A DNA stretch of 64,000 nucleotides, taken from positions 340,480 to 404,479 of the forward strand of contig JAUVXJ010000001.1 of NCBI GenBank assembly GCA_030603665.1, in the 5' to 3' direction. This stretch comes from Chloroflexota bacterium. GTDB taxonomy: Bacteria; Chloroflexota; Anaerolineae; UBA7937; B3-Chlor. A program made the position numbers and the translations under genes. The notes beneath the pieces were generated by a model. It was given only the letters and a program-made list of their open reading frames with translations, was not told the DNA's origin and made no database searches. Positions 15,673 through 24,285 of this stretch are shown here, piece after piece (the first letter of the stretch is position 1; each line of letters opens with the position of its first letter).

Positions 15673-17181
15673 CTACGGGCAAGCCGTGTCATCCAGGACC
15701 GTGACCGTGCCGTCCTGGAAATTGCTAACATAGATCATGTCGCCCCATAATGCGATGCCCTGACCGCCCTCAGCTGCCCCCTGGCCCCCCACCGGAACAG
15801 ACCCAACGATCTGAAGGGTTGGGCCATCGATGACATACAGCAGGTTGGCCTCGGCTGCGACCACGTACACGCGTCCCTTTGAGGAGTTGACGGCAACGCC
15901 GTACGGTCTGTGGTTGGGCATGTGCAGCGTGCCCTCCACCGAGTTGGTGTTGCCATCGATCTTGATCACATCACCACCGTCCCGATCAGTGACGAAAACC
16001 CGGTTGCTCGTAGGGTTGGCCGCCGCGGCGAAGTACCCCGACTTGTTTTGCCCGATGGCGATGGGGCTCGCCGCTGGAGGAAGCCTATAGATGGGTCCAG
16101 CCCCATTGGTGGGCACGAAGACGTCTGAACCGAGTGCGCAGAGCAAGGCAGGCTTGTTGAACGTGCTCATCAAGCTCTGGAAGGTGTACGTATTGACGTC
16201 GATCCTGCCCACGCGGTCTGCTCCGAAGTTGCCCACGTACACGTATTGACCCACCGCCGCCAGGCCGAAGGGTTCTGCGTTGGTTGTGACAATGACCGGG
16301 CTTGCAGCACCGCTGGGATCTATGGCGGACACCGTGCCGTCCGTCTTGTTGGCCACGTATACCAGCCCGGACCCGGCGTGGTAGACAACGCCGTTGGCCT
16401 GTTGGGTGCCAGGCACACCAGTGTCCAGGGTCCCGTCAACAGTGTTGCTGGCGGCATCTATCACCGCCACCACCGGTGCATTGTGCATGCCGACGTATAC
16501 CCTATGCCCATGGACGGCGACCCCCTTGGGGCGGCCTCCCACGTTCACGGTCGTGACTGATGTGGGGAGGCAAGGCCCCGACGGAGCCGTGTTGGTAGGC
16601 GCAGCCGGCGGCGCCGTCTGAGTCGGTTGCGGCGGAGGGAGCGTCGCAGTGGCGGGCGGCGGGCCTGGCTGGGTGGGTTGCGGCCCTGGTTCAGTGGACT
16701 GAGGTTCGGGCGAAGCGGGCGGCGGGCCCGATGAGGTGGGTTGAGGACCCGTGGGTGTGACTTCAGGAGGCGCACCTCTCTCCACCACCACGATGATGAT
16801 CGGTCCCGATTCACCGACGTTCCCGCCCGCGTTGTAGGCCTTGACCACCACGCTTCGGGAACCCCTGGCATCTGCCCTCCAGCGCAAGATCGCAGAGAAG
16901 GGGCTTTGTCCCTCGGCAACCGGACTCGTCTCGGTGGCCAGAAGGGCATCATCCACCCACAACTCCATCCTGGTCACGCCCGTGGAATCCGTGGCGGTGG
17001 CGTTGATGGGTATGGTCTCCCCCAGCCTGACCTCGACCCCGCTGGGCGGGCGCTCTATGACCACGCCAGGCACTTCCCCACCACCGCCGAGCAAGCTCCC
17101 CAAGTCACAGGCCAGGAGCATGCCTGCCAAGACGAACAGGATCACCAGCCAGAGCGCGCGCGGAAATCTGGAGAATCTCAT
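15673..17181 (-). CDS. Lipoprotein with Ig-like domain and YVTN-type beta-propeller
   Basis: The start at 17181 is favoured over 17211: GGGAGGGGGG lies upstream and a lipoprotein signal follows (FVLAGMLLAC, Cys25). Residues 35-140 form an Ig-like domain (PPSGVEVRLGETIPINATA). A Pro/Thr/Gln-rich linker of about 65 residues comes next, then a seven-bladed-type propeller with YVTN-family blades (GRPKGVAVHGHRVYVG, VYVANKTDGTVSAIDP). It ends with a free C-terminus. The likely role is ligand binding or surface scaffolding, with no catalytic residues seen. It is the last gene of a minus-strand run with the CARDB lipoprotein, which has the same N-terminal design. Confidence 0.8.
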   Translation of the reverse strand: MRFSRFPRALWLVILFVLAGMLLACDLGSLLGGGGEVPGVVIERPPSGVEVRLGETIPINATATDSTGVTRMELWVDDALLATETSPVAEGQSPFSAILRWRADARGSRSVVVKAYNAGGNVGESGPIIIVVVERGAPPEVTPTGPQPTSSGPPPASPEPQSTEPGPQPTQPGPPPATATLPPPQPTQTAPPAAPTNTAPSGPCLPTSVTTVNVGGRPKGVAVHGHRVYVGMHNAPVVAVIDAASNTVDGTLDTGVPGTQQANGVVYHAGSGLVYVANKTDGTVSAIDPSGAASPVIVTTNAEPFGLAAVGQYVYVGNFGADRVGRIDVNTYTFQSLMSTFNKPALLCALGSDVFVPTNGAGPIYRLPPAASPIAIGQNKSGYFAAAANPTSNRVFVTDRDGGDVIKIDGNTNSVEGTLHMPNHRPYGVAVNSSKGRVYVVAAEANLLYVIDGPTLQIVGSVPVGGQGAAEGGQGIALWGDMIYVSNFQDGTVTVLDDTACP

Positions 17182-17313
17182 TCTAGCAGCCCCCCTCCCT
17201 GGACTTAGCATCTCTGACGAACGGTCGACGGTCGAGCTTGGCGTATCCCTTACACGCCGCCGCGGTGCACACCCCCATGCTTACTGATAACCGCTCCACC
17301 CGAAGGAGAAAGC

Positions 17314-18040
17314 CTATTCCACCACGAACTCGACGTGAATCGTATCCGTGGCCAGTCCTCCTCCGTTGTTCTCGCTGAAGAAGGTGAACTCACCTGTGCA
17401 CGGGACGCTGCCAGTGATTTCGCCTATCTCGACGGCCACGGCAGCCCCTTGACCAGCCGGCAGGCTTTGATCGCCGGGAGGCCTACCGCTCCATCCGCCG
17501 TGGAAGGGCAGGTTCTGCTGAGCCTCGGTGTGCAGGGCAAAGGCTCCCTCGCCACAGTTTATGATCGCTCGCATGGACTCCAAGGCGACGGCGCCGTTGT
17601 TGTTCACGCTGAAGGTCGCCCATCCATCGCTCTGGTAGTCGTGGAAGCTCACCGATGCACCCATCTGCTGGACCTGTTCCTCAGCTCCCTCAACGGTGAA
17701 CTGCACCGAGATGGCACCGGTGGACATCCCCCCGCCGCCATTCTGGCTGAAGAAGGTGAACTCAGCCTCACACGGCACGCTGCCACTCAGTTCCCCAATC
17801 TCGACGGCCATGGCAGCTCCTTGGCCGGGCGCCAGGCTCTCATCACCAGGAGGCCTGCCGCTCCATCCACCCAGGAAGGGCCGGCTCTGTTGAGCCTCGG
17901 TGTGCAGGGCGAAGGCTCCCTCGCCGCAGTTCACAACCACGCCCACGGACTCCAGAGCCACTGTGCCGTTGTTGTTCACGCTGAAGGTCGCCCATCCATC
18001 GCCCTGATAGTCGTGGAACGAAACTGTGGCGCTCGCGCGG
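17314..18040 (-). repeat. Tandem intragenic duplication of a 110-codon domain
   Basis: Two direct copies, about 17314-17660 and 17690-18040, agreeing over most positions. Most differences are single-base, which indicates a recent duplication or gene conversion. Confidence 0.75.
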
Positions 18041-18897
18041 TCCTCCGCGACTGCTGCCACGTTCACGTCCTCGTAGGCGAAGTTGTTTGTCTCATCCGGT
18101 TCGTCGTACGCGTCTCGGGAATCTGCCCACGCGTAGGCGGAGTATTGACCAGCCTGCTGGTAGGTATACCGTATCTCCAGCACGACGTCGTCCCCGGGGA
18201 CCAAGGAGCCAATGGGGTCACTGTGTATGGGGTCTTCTCCGGTGTCGGGGTCCCAGCCCCAGTGGAAGTTCTCGGCTGGGCTTCCGCCGCGGTTGAAGAT
18301 GGTGACGCCCACCACGATCTCCTCACCGGGCGCTGGATTCACGTTGCTCAGGGTCAGATTGGACAGCTCCAGGTCAGGCGGGTCTCCCGGCTCGGGAGCA
18401 GGGCCTTGGGGCTCTGCGGTTGGCTCACCCGGCGCCGGAGTGTCCTGCGCCGGCGCGCTTGGCGGTTGAGCCGGAGCCTCTGGTGCTTGTGGTAGGGGCT
18501 GGCTGACCTCCGCAGCGCTGCCCACCACCTGGATGGAGATCACGGCTGGCTCTGAGGCCTGACCCTCGGAATCGACGGCCCTCACCCCTACGTTGAATAC
18601 CCCGACCTCGCTGGCAGACCAGTATTGGACTCCAACGAAGGTCGTGCCTGTGGCAGTGGTGGTCTCTACCACCTGTCCCCCACTCCACAGCTCTACTCGG
18701 GACAAGCCTCGGTCGTCACGAGACACGGAGTGGATGGGCACCACCGCGCCCACCTGCACCTGCCGGCCTGTGGGTGGGAAAGTGATCTCCGCCGTCGGAG
18801 CGGCCCCCGAGCCCACCTGGCAGGCCAGAGCCCCACCAGTGAGCAAGAGGACGACAAACAGGACCGCTACTCTGCTACCTAGGTTCATCCTCGTCAT
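17314..18897 (-). CDS. Lipoprotein with Ig-like, CARDB and two tandem repeat domains
   Basis: 527 residues. The ATG at 18897 has AGGAG eight bases upstream and a lipobox ending LACQ (Cys26). Residues 30-125 are Ig-like, 130-175 a Pro/Glu/Ala linker, and 175-285 a CARDB-type adhesion domain (DLELSNLTLSNVNPAPGEE). Two copies of a 110-residue domain follow, each beginning SVSFHDYQxDGWATFSVNNN and containing INCGEGAFALHTEAQQ with two conserved Cys that probably pair. I do not recognise this repeat domain. The paired copies look recent at DNA level (17314-17660 and 17690-18040). Surface binding is inferred. Confidence 0.8.
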   Translation of the reverse strand: MTRMNLGSRVAVLFVVLLLTGGALACQVGSGAAPTAEITFPPTGRQVQVGAVVPIHSVSRDDRGLSRVELWSGGQVVETTTATGTTFVGVQYWSASEVGVFNVGVRAVDSEGQASEPAVISIQVVGSAAEVSQPLPQAPEAPAQPPSAPAQDTPAPGEPTAEPQGPAPEPGDPPDLELSNLTLSNVNPAPGEEIVVGVTIFNRGGSPAENFHWGWDPDTGEDPIHSDPIGSLVPGDDVVLEIRYTYQQAGQYSAYAWADSRDAYDEPDETNNFAYEDVNVAAVAEDRASATVSFHDYQGDGWATFSVNNNGTVALESVGVVVNCGEGAFALHTEAQQSRPFLGGWSGRPPGDESLAPGQGAAMAVEIGELSGSVPCEAEFTFFSQNGGGGMSTGAISVQFTVEGAEEQVQQMGASVSFHDYQSDGWATFSVNNNGAVALESMRAIINCGEGAFALHTEAQQNLPFHGGWSGRPPGDQSLPAGQGAAVAVEIGEITGSVPCTGEFTFFSENNGGGLATDTIHVEFVVE

Positions 18898-19010
18898 CCT
18901 ACCGTCTCCTCACTTCTAATGTGCCGTTACCACTCAGTCAATCACGCGCATTATAGCACACCGGTTTCGTGCCCGGCAAAGGACTATTGTATCCGCAGTT
19001 TCCATGGGAC

Positions 19011-21620
19011 CTACGGCTGATCGTCATCGCGCTGCAGCTCCCCTTGGATCTCGTACAGCCTGTTCAGCGCCTCCAACGGAGACATCGCCGTCACGTCCAG
19101 CTCCTTGAGTCGCTCCAGAACGGGGTGTGACCCCACATCGAAAAGGGGTAGCTGGCGCAGATCGACGTCTGTGGTCGCCCCCACTGGGGCCCGAGAAGCC
19201 CCGCGTTCCAGGGCTTCCAGTATCTCCTCCGCGCGCCTGACCACCGCCTTGGGCAATCCAGCCAATTGGGCCACGTGGATGCCGTAGCTCCGGTCAGCCC
19301 CCCCAGGCTCAATCCTCCGCAGGAATACCACGCCGTCTCCCTCTTCAGCCACAGCCACGTTGTAGTTCCGAACCCTGGGCAGAGTGTCCGCGAGTTCTGT
19401 CATCTCGTGATAGTGCGTGGCGAACAGCGTCTTGGCTCGTAGCCGGGGATGGTTGTGAAGGTACTCCACTACCGCCCAGGCGATAGAGATGCCATCGTAG
19501 GTGCTGGTGCCCCTACCTATCTCGTCCAGGATCAGAAGGCTCCTGTCGGTGGCGTGATGCAGGATGTTGGCCGTCTCCACCATCTCCACCATGAACGTGC
19601 TCTGCCCCGCGCTGATCTCGTCCTGCGCCCCGATGCGGGTGAAGATGCGGTCAACCACGCATATCCTGGCCTCGTCAGCCGGCACGAAGGAGCCCATCTG
19701 GGCCATCAAGACGATGAGAGCTACCTGGCGGAGGTAGGTGGATTTGCCAGACATGTTCGGCCCCGTGAGAACCATGATCTGACCCGCTTCGCTCGACAAA
19801 TGGAGGTCATTGGGGACAAAGGGCTCTTCCCGCCGGGTCAACTCGACCACGGGATGGCGTCCCGCGATGATGGCCAGCTCATCGTCCTCGCTCAGCAGCG
19901 GGCGAACGTACCGGTTTCTGGCCGCCACCTCAGCCAGCGCCAGGTAGACATCGACGTGCGCCAGAGCGCGCCCCGTGCTCTGTACAGAGGCACATCGCTC
20001 CGCGATCTGCTCGCACACCTGCCGGTATATGGTAGCCTCCAGATCTGCGGTCCGCTCCTCAGCGCTGAGTATCAGCGCCTCATACTCCTTGAGCTCGGGT
20101 GTGATATATCGCTCGCTGTTGACCAGCGTTTGCTTGCGGGTATACTCTTCTGGAACCTTGTCAAGGTGCGGTTTGGTGACCTCCAGGTAGTAGCCGAAGA
20201 CCTTGTTGAACCCCACCTTGAGGGACTTGATCCCGGTGCGCTCCCTTTCGCTAACCTGGAGTCCCGCGACCCATTCCCTGGCGTCCCTGGCTGAGTTGTT
20301 GATGGCGTCCAGCTCAGAGGAGAATCCTGCGGCGATGACCCCTCCGCTGCCCAGCGTGGCCGGGGACTCCTCGTCGATGGCCTGTTGGATCAGGTCGACT
20401 ACCTCTTCACAGGGGTCGAGCTGCCCGCGCAGCTCCGTCCAGACCACCTCCCCCTCAGAGAGGGCCTCCAATACCTTCGCTACACCCGGCACTATCCGCA
20501 GGCTGTCCCTCAAGGCCAGCAACTCTCGAGGGCCGGACACTCCCTGCACCACGCGATTGCTCAGCCTCTCCAGATCGCGCACCCCCTTCAGGAGCTCTCT
20601 CAGCTCCGCCCGCATCTCACCACGCTCGTGAAGAGCTTCCACCGCGTCCAGGCGACGGTTCAGCGCCTCCACATCCAGCAGAGGCTGGTTCAGCCAACGG
20701 TGGAGAAGACGGCCGCCCATGGAGGTTACTGTAAGGTCCAGGACTCCCAGCAGGGATCCCTCGGCCTTTCTGCCCCGGATAGTCTGGGTGAGCTCCAGAT
20801 TCCGCCGCGTGGCCGTGTCCAGGGTCATAAACTCGGAGGTGGAATAGGTGTGGAGGCTCTTAAGCTGCCCAAGAGCAGCCCGCTGCGTCTCCCCCAGGTA
20901 CTGAACGATGGCCCCCGCAGCGCTGGTAGCCACGGGCAGTCCTTCGCAGCCAAACCCTTGCAGCGTAGCCACGCCGAAGTGCTCCAACAGCGAACGGCGC
21001 GCGTTTCCGAGCTCCCATCTCCAACCGTCATAGGGAGTGAAATGCGTAACGGACTCCCCTGCCCATTCGCCTGCCTCGTCGGCAATCGACCCCTCGGGCA
21101 AGAGACATTCCGCCGCCTGGAGCCGGGTCAGCTCCTCCACCGCCAGCTGGCTCGCATCCGCTCCCTCCAACTGAGTGGTGGCGAACTCTCCGGTGGTTAT
21201 GTCAACGTACGCCAGCCCCGCCTTCGTGCCCTCCACGATCAGAGCAGCCAGGTAGTTGTTGCGCTTCTCCTCCAGCAGCCCGGGCTCGACAATCGTCCCC
21301 GGGGTGATGACCCTGGTCACCTCTCGAGCCATCAGACCGTTCACCGGCTCGCTGCCCATCTGCTCGGCGATGGCCACTTTGTATCCGGCGTTGATCAGTT
21401 TGGCGATGTAGCCGTCCACAGAGTGGTGAGGGACGCCGGCCAAGGGTACCCGCTGCTGCTTGGTCACCGGCCGGGAAGTGAGGACGATGTCGCACACCTG
21501 GGCCACCACCTTGGCGTCCTCGTCGAAGGTCTCGTAGAAGTCTCCCAGGCGGAAGAGGACAATGGCATCGGGATGCCGTCTCTTGATCTCCAGATACTGC
21601 TTGCGCATGGGGGTGGTCAT
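19011..21620 (-). CDS. mutS: DNA mismatch repair protein MutS
   Basis: Mismatch recognition ATPase. The start MTTPMRKQYLEIKRRHPD at 21620 is preferred to 21677 by alignment to the family and by GGAGGAAACAGG upstream. Domain I contains the mismatch-reading FYETF motif (GDFYETFDEDA). The ATPase has Walker A GPNMSGKST, Walker B DEIGRGTSTYDG, and the THYHEM signature. The C-terminal helix-turn-helix and short tail are present, giving about 869 residues, full length. No mutL is adjacent. Confidence 0.97.
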   Translation of the reverse strand: MTTPMRKQYLEIKRRHPDAIVLFRLGDFYETFDEDAKVVAQVCDIVLTSRPVTKQQRVPLAGVPHHSVDGYIAKLINAGYKVAIAEQMGSEPVNGLMAREVTRVITPGTIVEPGLLEEKRNNYLAALIVEGTKAGLAYVDITTGEFATTQLEGADASQLAVEELTRLQAAECLLPEGSIADEAGEWAGESVTHFTPYDGWRWELGNARRSLLEHFGVATLQGFGCEGLPVATSAAGAIVQYLGETQRAALGQLKSLHTYSTSEFMTLDTATRRNLELTQTIRGRKAEGSLLGVLDLTVTSMGGRLLHRWLNQPLLDVEALNRRLDAVEALHERGEMRAELRELLKGVRDLERLSNRVVQGVSGPRELLALRDSLRIVPGVAKVLEALSEGEVVWTELRGQLDPCEEVVDLIQQAIDEESPATLGSGGVIAAGFSSELDAINNSARDAREWVAGLQVSERERTGIKSLKVGFNKVFGYYLEVTKPHLDKVPEEYTRKQTLVNSERYITPELKEYEALILSAEERTADLEATIYRQVCEQIAERCASVQSTGRALAHVDVYLALAEVAARNRYVRPLLSEDDELAIIAGRHPVVELTRREEPFVPNDLHLSSEAGQIMVLTGPNMSGKSTYLRQVALIVLMAQMGSFVPADEARICVVDRIFTRIGAQDEISAGQSTFMVEMVETANILHHATDRSLLILDEIGRGTSTYDGISIAWAVVEYLHNHPRLRAKTLFATHYHEMTELADTLPRVRNYNVAVAEEGDGVVFLRRIEPGGADRSYGIHVAQLAGLPKAVVRRAEEILEALERGASRAPVGATTDVDLRQLPLFDVGSHPVLERLKELDVTAMSPLEALNRLYEIQGELQRDDDQP

Positions 21621-21722
21621 CTGTGACCTGTTTCCTCCGATCGATGGCCCAGAGAAGCAAGAAGGGCGGGTGTGCACCCGCCCCCCAATTGTAGCAGTCC
21701 TCGACTGGTTTCGCTACGGACC

Positions 21723-22070
21723 TCAGCGAGAAGCCCGCTCCAGCAACTCGCGTCCCTTGTTGTCGGTCCACTCGTTGTGAGCCGAATACTCCGGAAAGGC
21801 CACGTGAACCAATTCATGCAGCACAGTGTGCTGCAACACGGGAAGGTTCGCAAGGGCACATCTGGGACACGGTTTGTCAGTCCCCTCCCGCAGACACCAT
21901 TCCGCGATGGAGATCACAATGATGTCGGACCCGCTCGCACCACCTGGACGTGTGGATGGTCAGCGCCCAGAGGTTTGGTCGCCGTCTCCAGAGATGGTCA
22001 GGGCACCGTGACAATGGCTAGTTCGTCATCCAGCACCAGGATGTGGTCCATTCCCACTCCTCTACTCAGC
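21723..22070 (-). pseudogene. Broken duplicate of the HELVH protein gene
   Basis: The last 64 codons (MISIAEWCLREGTD...HELVHVAFPEYSAHNEWTDN) match 23608-24111 closely. Upstream, the same gene can be followed only by changing frame: TKPL..HPHVQVVRAG is in one frame and SDIIVISIAEW in another, and a stop closes the frame after MDHILVLDDELAIVTVP. The N-terminal third is missing. It lies between mutS and the PstS-like gene. Confidence 0.75.
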
Positions 22071-22075
22071 ACTCG

Positions 22076-23143
22076 TTAGTCGATGGGCACGTAACCACTC
22101 TTCGCCACAGCCTTCTGACCCTCCGCCGAGAGGAGCCAGTCCCTGAGCTGGTACGCACCGCTGGTTTCGTCCAAGTCCTTTCTTACGACGGCATAGACCT
22201 CGGTGGTGAAGGGATACTTCCTCGCTGCGATGGTCTCGTACGAGGGAAGGATCCCGTCAACCTCCACCAACTTGATCTCTTCATTGGGAGCCATAAACTC
22301 CTCGAAGAAGTAGACGGAGTAACCTATCCCATCTCTGTCCTCGCTCAGGCGATTGATGGGACCCATCATCCCCAGCAAGATCATCGGCTCGCCGGGCTCC
22401 GTCATCTCCAAACCCTTCATGACCAGAGTCTTCATCAGCTCCTGGCTGCCCGAATTCTCGTCCCTCTGATAGGCATGTATCTCCGCGTCGTCCCCTCCCA
22501 CCTGATCCCAGTTGTTGATCTTGCCAGTATAGATGTCCTGGATCTCCTCCACAGTGAGTCCACTCACGGGATTGTGCCTGTTGAAAAGGAACACGAAGGC
22601 ATCCAGTGCAACGGCTTTTATGTCGAGCTCCACGCCCCAATCCTCAGCCCACTCCAATTCGTCAGCGGACGGCAGCCGCGCCACCAATATGAGGTCGGCC
22701 CGGTTCTCGATCAGATTGACGTATGAGCCGTGGGTGCCCTGGTGCACCACCGACCGCACGATGTGCTCCGCGACGTGCTCCTTTCCCGTCTCAGAGATGT
22801 CGGGCACCAATCTCTTTATGCCTTCAAAGGGGTCGACCTCCCAGCGGTAGGGGACGTCCAGCAACTCACAGGCGATGAGGACAGCGAGTGGATGCGCCGA
22901 GGTCGAGCCATCCACCCTGGGGTAGCTCATGGCAAAACTGGGTTCGTCCGTGACTGGGCCTGGAACCTCGGGACACTTGACCTCAGGGCATGTCAGTTCC
23001 GGAGGGCACTCCAGGCATGCTGGTTCCGGGGGGCACTCGGGACACAACACCGCCTGCGGGCACTCAGGACATGTGATAGAACAACCTGTCACGCCAAGGA
23101 GGGCAACGATGATCCCCAGCAGCAAGACGGTCCTGACTCTCAT
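22076..23143 (-). CDS. PstS-like phosphate-type substrate-binding lipoprotein
   Basis: Periplasmic-type binding protein (355 residues). The lipobox is GVTGC (Cys21), then an unusual 40-residue Cys/Pro-rich linker (CPECP, CLECP, CPEVKCPEVP). The binding domain has DGSTSAHPL (78-86), LVARLPS, and YQRDENSGSQELM, which are PstS/SphX signatures for phosphate or a similar oxyanion. SAEGQKAVAKSGYVPI at the end is typical of the family. No pstCAB genes are adjacent, so it is either an orphan binding protein or a sensor. AGGGAG precedes the ATG. It lies 24 bp downstream of a small membrane protein gene. Confidence 0.85.
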   Translation of the reverse strand: MRVRTVLLLGIIVALLGVTGCSITCPECPQAVLCPECPPEPACLECPPELTCPEVKCPEVPGPVTDEPSFAMSYPRVDGSTSAHPLAVLIACELLDVPYRWEVDPFEGIKRLVPDISETGKEHVAEHIVRSVVHQGTHGSYVNLIENRADLILVARLPSADELEWAEDWGVELDIKAVALDAFVFLFNRHNPVSGLTVEEIQDIYTGKINNWDQVGGDDAEIHAYQRDENSGSQELMKTLVMKGLEMTEPGEPMILLGMMGPINRLSEDRDGIGYSVYFFEEFMAPNEEIKLVEVDGILPSYETIAARKYPFTTEVYAVVRKDLDETSGAYQLRDWLLSAEGQKAVAKSGYVPID

Positions 23144-23167
23144 TCCCAGCTCCCTTCGAGATCGCCT

Positions 23168-23437
23168 CTACCCCCAGAGGCGCTCTTTCATCATCAGCGG
23201 GTACATCAACTCGTACCTCAGGATGGGGCTGCGCACCGCCTCACCCATCACTGTCTCGGGCGCCTCAGCACATCTAGGCCCGTACCACACGTCCAGCGTC
23301 CCTTGCGCACGCACCAACCCCGCCTGCAAGAGCACCAACTGCACGCAAACCAGCAGCAGGCCTCCCAGCATGGCGCCCAGGGACAGCTTCAGGGGTCTCA
23401 GGTGGAGATGGGGAAACAGGCGGTGGGGTTCAAGCAT
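23168..23437 (-). CDS. Small membrane-anchored protein upstream of the PstS-like gene
   Basis: 89 residues from the ATG at 23437, which has GGAGGGTGAC immediately upstream. One strong membrane helix (SLGAMLGGLLLVCVQLVLLQ, about 23-42) and a short extracytoplasmic tail with one Cys (YGPRCAEAPETV). No family recognised. Being 24 bp from the PstS-like start suggests an operon, so it could be a partner of the binding protein. A longer upstream frame without a ribosome site is rejected. Confidence 0.55.
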   Translation of the reverse strand: MLEPHRLFPHLHLRPLKLSLGAMLGGLLLVCVQLVLLQAGLVRAQGTLDVWYGPRCAEAPETVMGEAVRSPILRYELMYPLMMKERLWG

Positions 23438-23607
23438 GTCACCCTCCGTACGTGAAGAGGAAAAGCTGGCCTGGTCGCGACCCGAAGAAAAACAAAGCCC
23501 TACTCCCCTTTCGAAACGCAGGTAGCCACACGGGTCTGAGGAGCCGGGCCGGGGCAGCGAAGGGCGACTAGCTGAGAACCACGCAGATTCGACCGGTCCT
23601 GGTCTCT

Positions 23608-24111
23608 CTAAGAGGCCCGCTCCAGCAGCTCGCGTACTTTGTTGTCCGTCCACTCGTTGTGTGCCGAATACTCGGGAAAGGCTACGTGAACCAGTTCATG
23701 CAGCACAGTATGCTGCAACACGGTATGGCTCGCAATGGCGCATCCGGGACACGGCCCGTCGACCCCCTCGCGCAAGCACCATTCCGCGATGGAGATCACG
23801 ATGAGGTCGTAGTTGCCCACCCGCACCTCTCTGACGTACGGATTGTTGGGGTCCAGAGGCTTGGCCACGGTATCCAGTTCCAGCCAGGTCCCGTCGTCCC
23901 TAAACAACCTCATGGAACCAGAGAAGGGAAACGGCAGCGCTTCACCGTCTTCGACCAGCAGGCATCTCTTGCCCAACAAACCAAGTTCGGCCAACCAGCA
24001 ATCAGTGAAGGACAAGAGAGAGGCAGGAATGGACCCCTGGCCCAAGACGCTCCCCTGGCCATGATGGTCTGCCCAGCGCCTGTCGTGCAGTTGCGAGATA
24101 TGTCCTTGCAT
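23608..24111 (-). CDS. Small HExxH-type putative metalloprotease
   Basis: 167 residues. The C-terminal part has HTVLHELVHVAFPEYSAHNE, with HELVH fitting the HExxH zinc site and a downstream Glu in HNEW as a possible third ligand, as in SprT-like or minigluzincin proteins. CPGCAIAS nearby adds a Cys pair. No signal peptide is seen. The N-terminal 50 residues are less certain. A decayed second copy lies at 21723-22070, on the other side of the PstS-like gene, so the locus arose by duplication. Substrate unknown. Confidence 0.6.
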   Translation of the reverse strand: MQGHISQLHDRRWADHHGQGSVLGQGSIPASLLSFTDCWLAELGLLGKRCLLVEDGEALPFPFSGSMRLFRDDGTWLELDTVAKPLDPNNPYVREVRVGNYDLIVISIAEWCLREGVDGPCPGCAIASHTVLQHTVLHELVHVAFPEYSAHNEWTDNKVRELLERAS

Positions 24112-24285
24112 CCGAATGCCCCTGCCAATCGGATTCTACACTAGAAGACAGTCCAGGGCAAGGGTTGTTGGACTGCGTCTTCCGACAACTCCCTGGCTTG
24201 CTTCCATGGCGGTGCATCCGCGAACTCCTGCCTCGTCCCCTCAGACGATTTGCCACGGGCGAGCGGAAGCCATGGCGGTCCAGCC

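Noticed and set aside
17335..18495. Long plus-strand frame (386 codons) opposite the CARDB lipoprotein gene
   Set aside because: No ribosome site, no recognised domain, and its reading simply mirrors the GC-rich codons of the lipoprotein.
20385..21626. Long plus-strand frame (413 codons) opposite mutS
   Set aside because: Antisense to a clear mutS with full motif set; product is Gln/His/Leu-rich without any fold.
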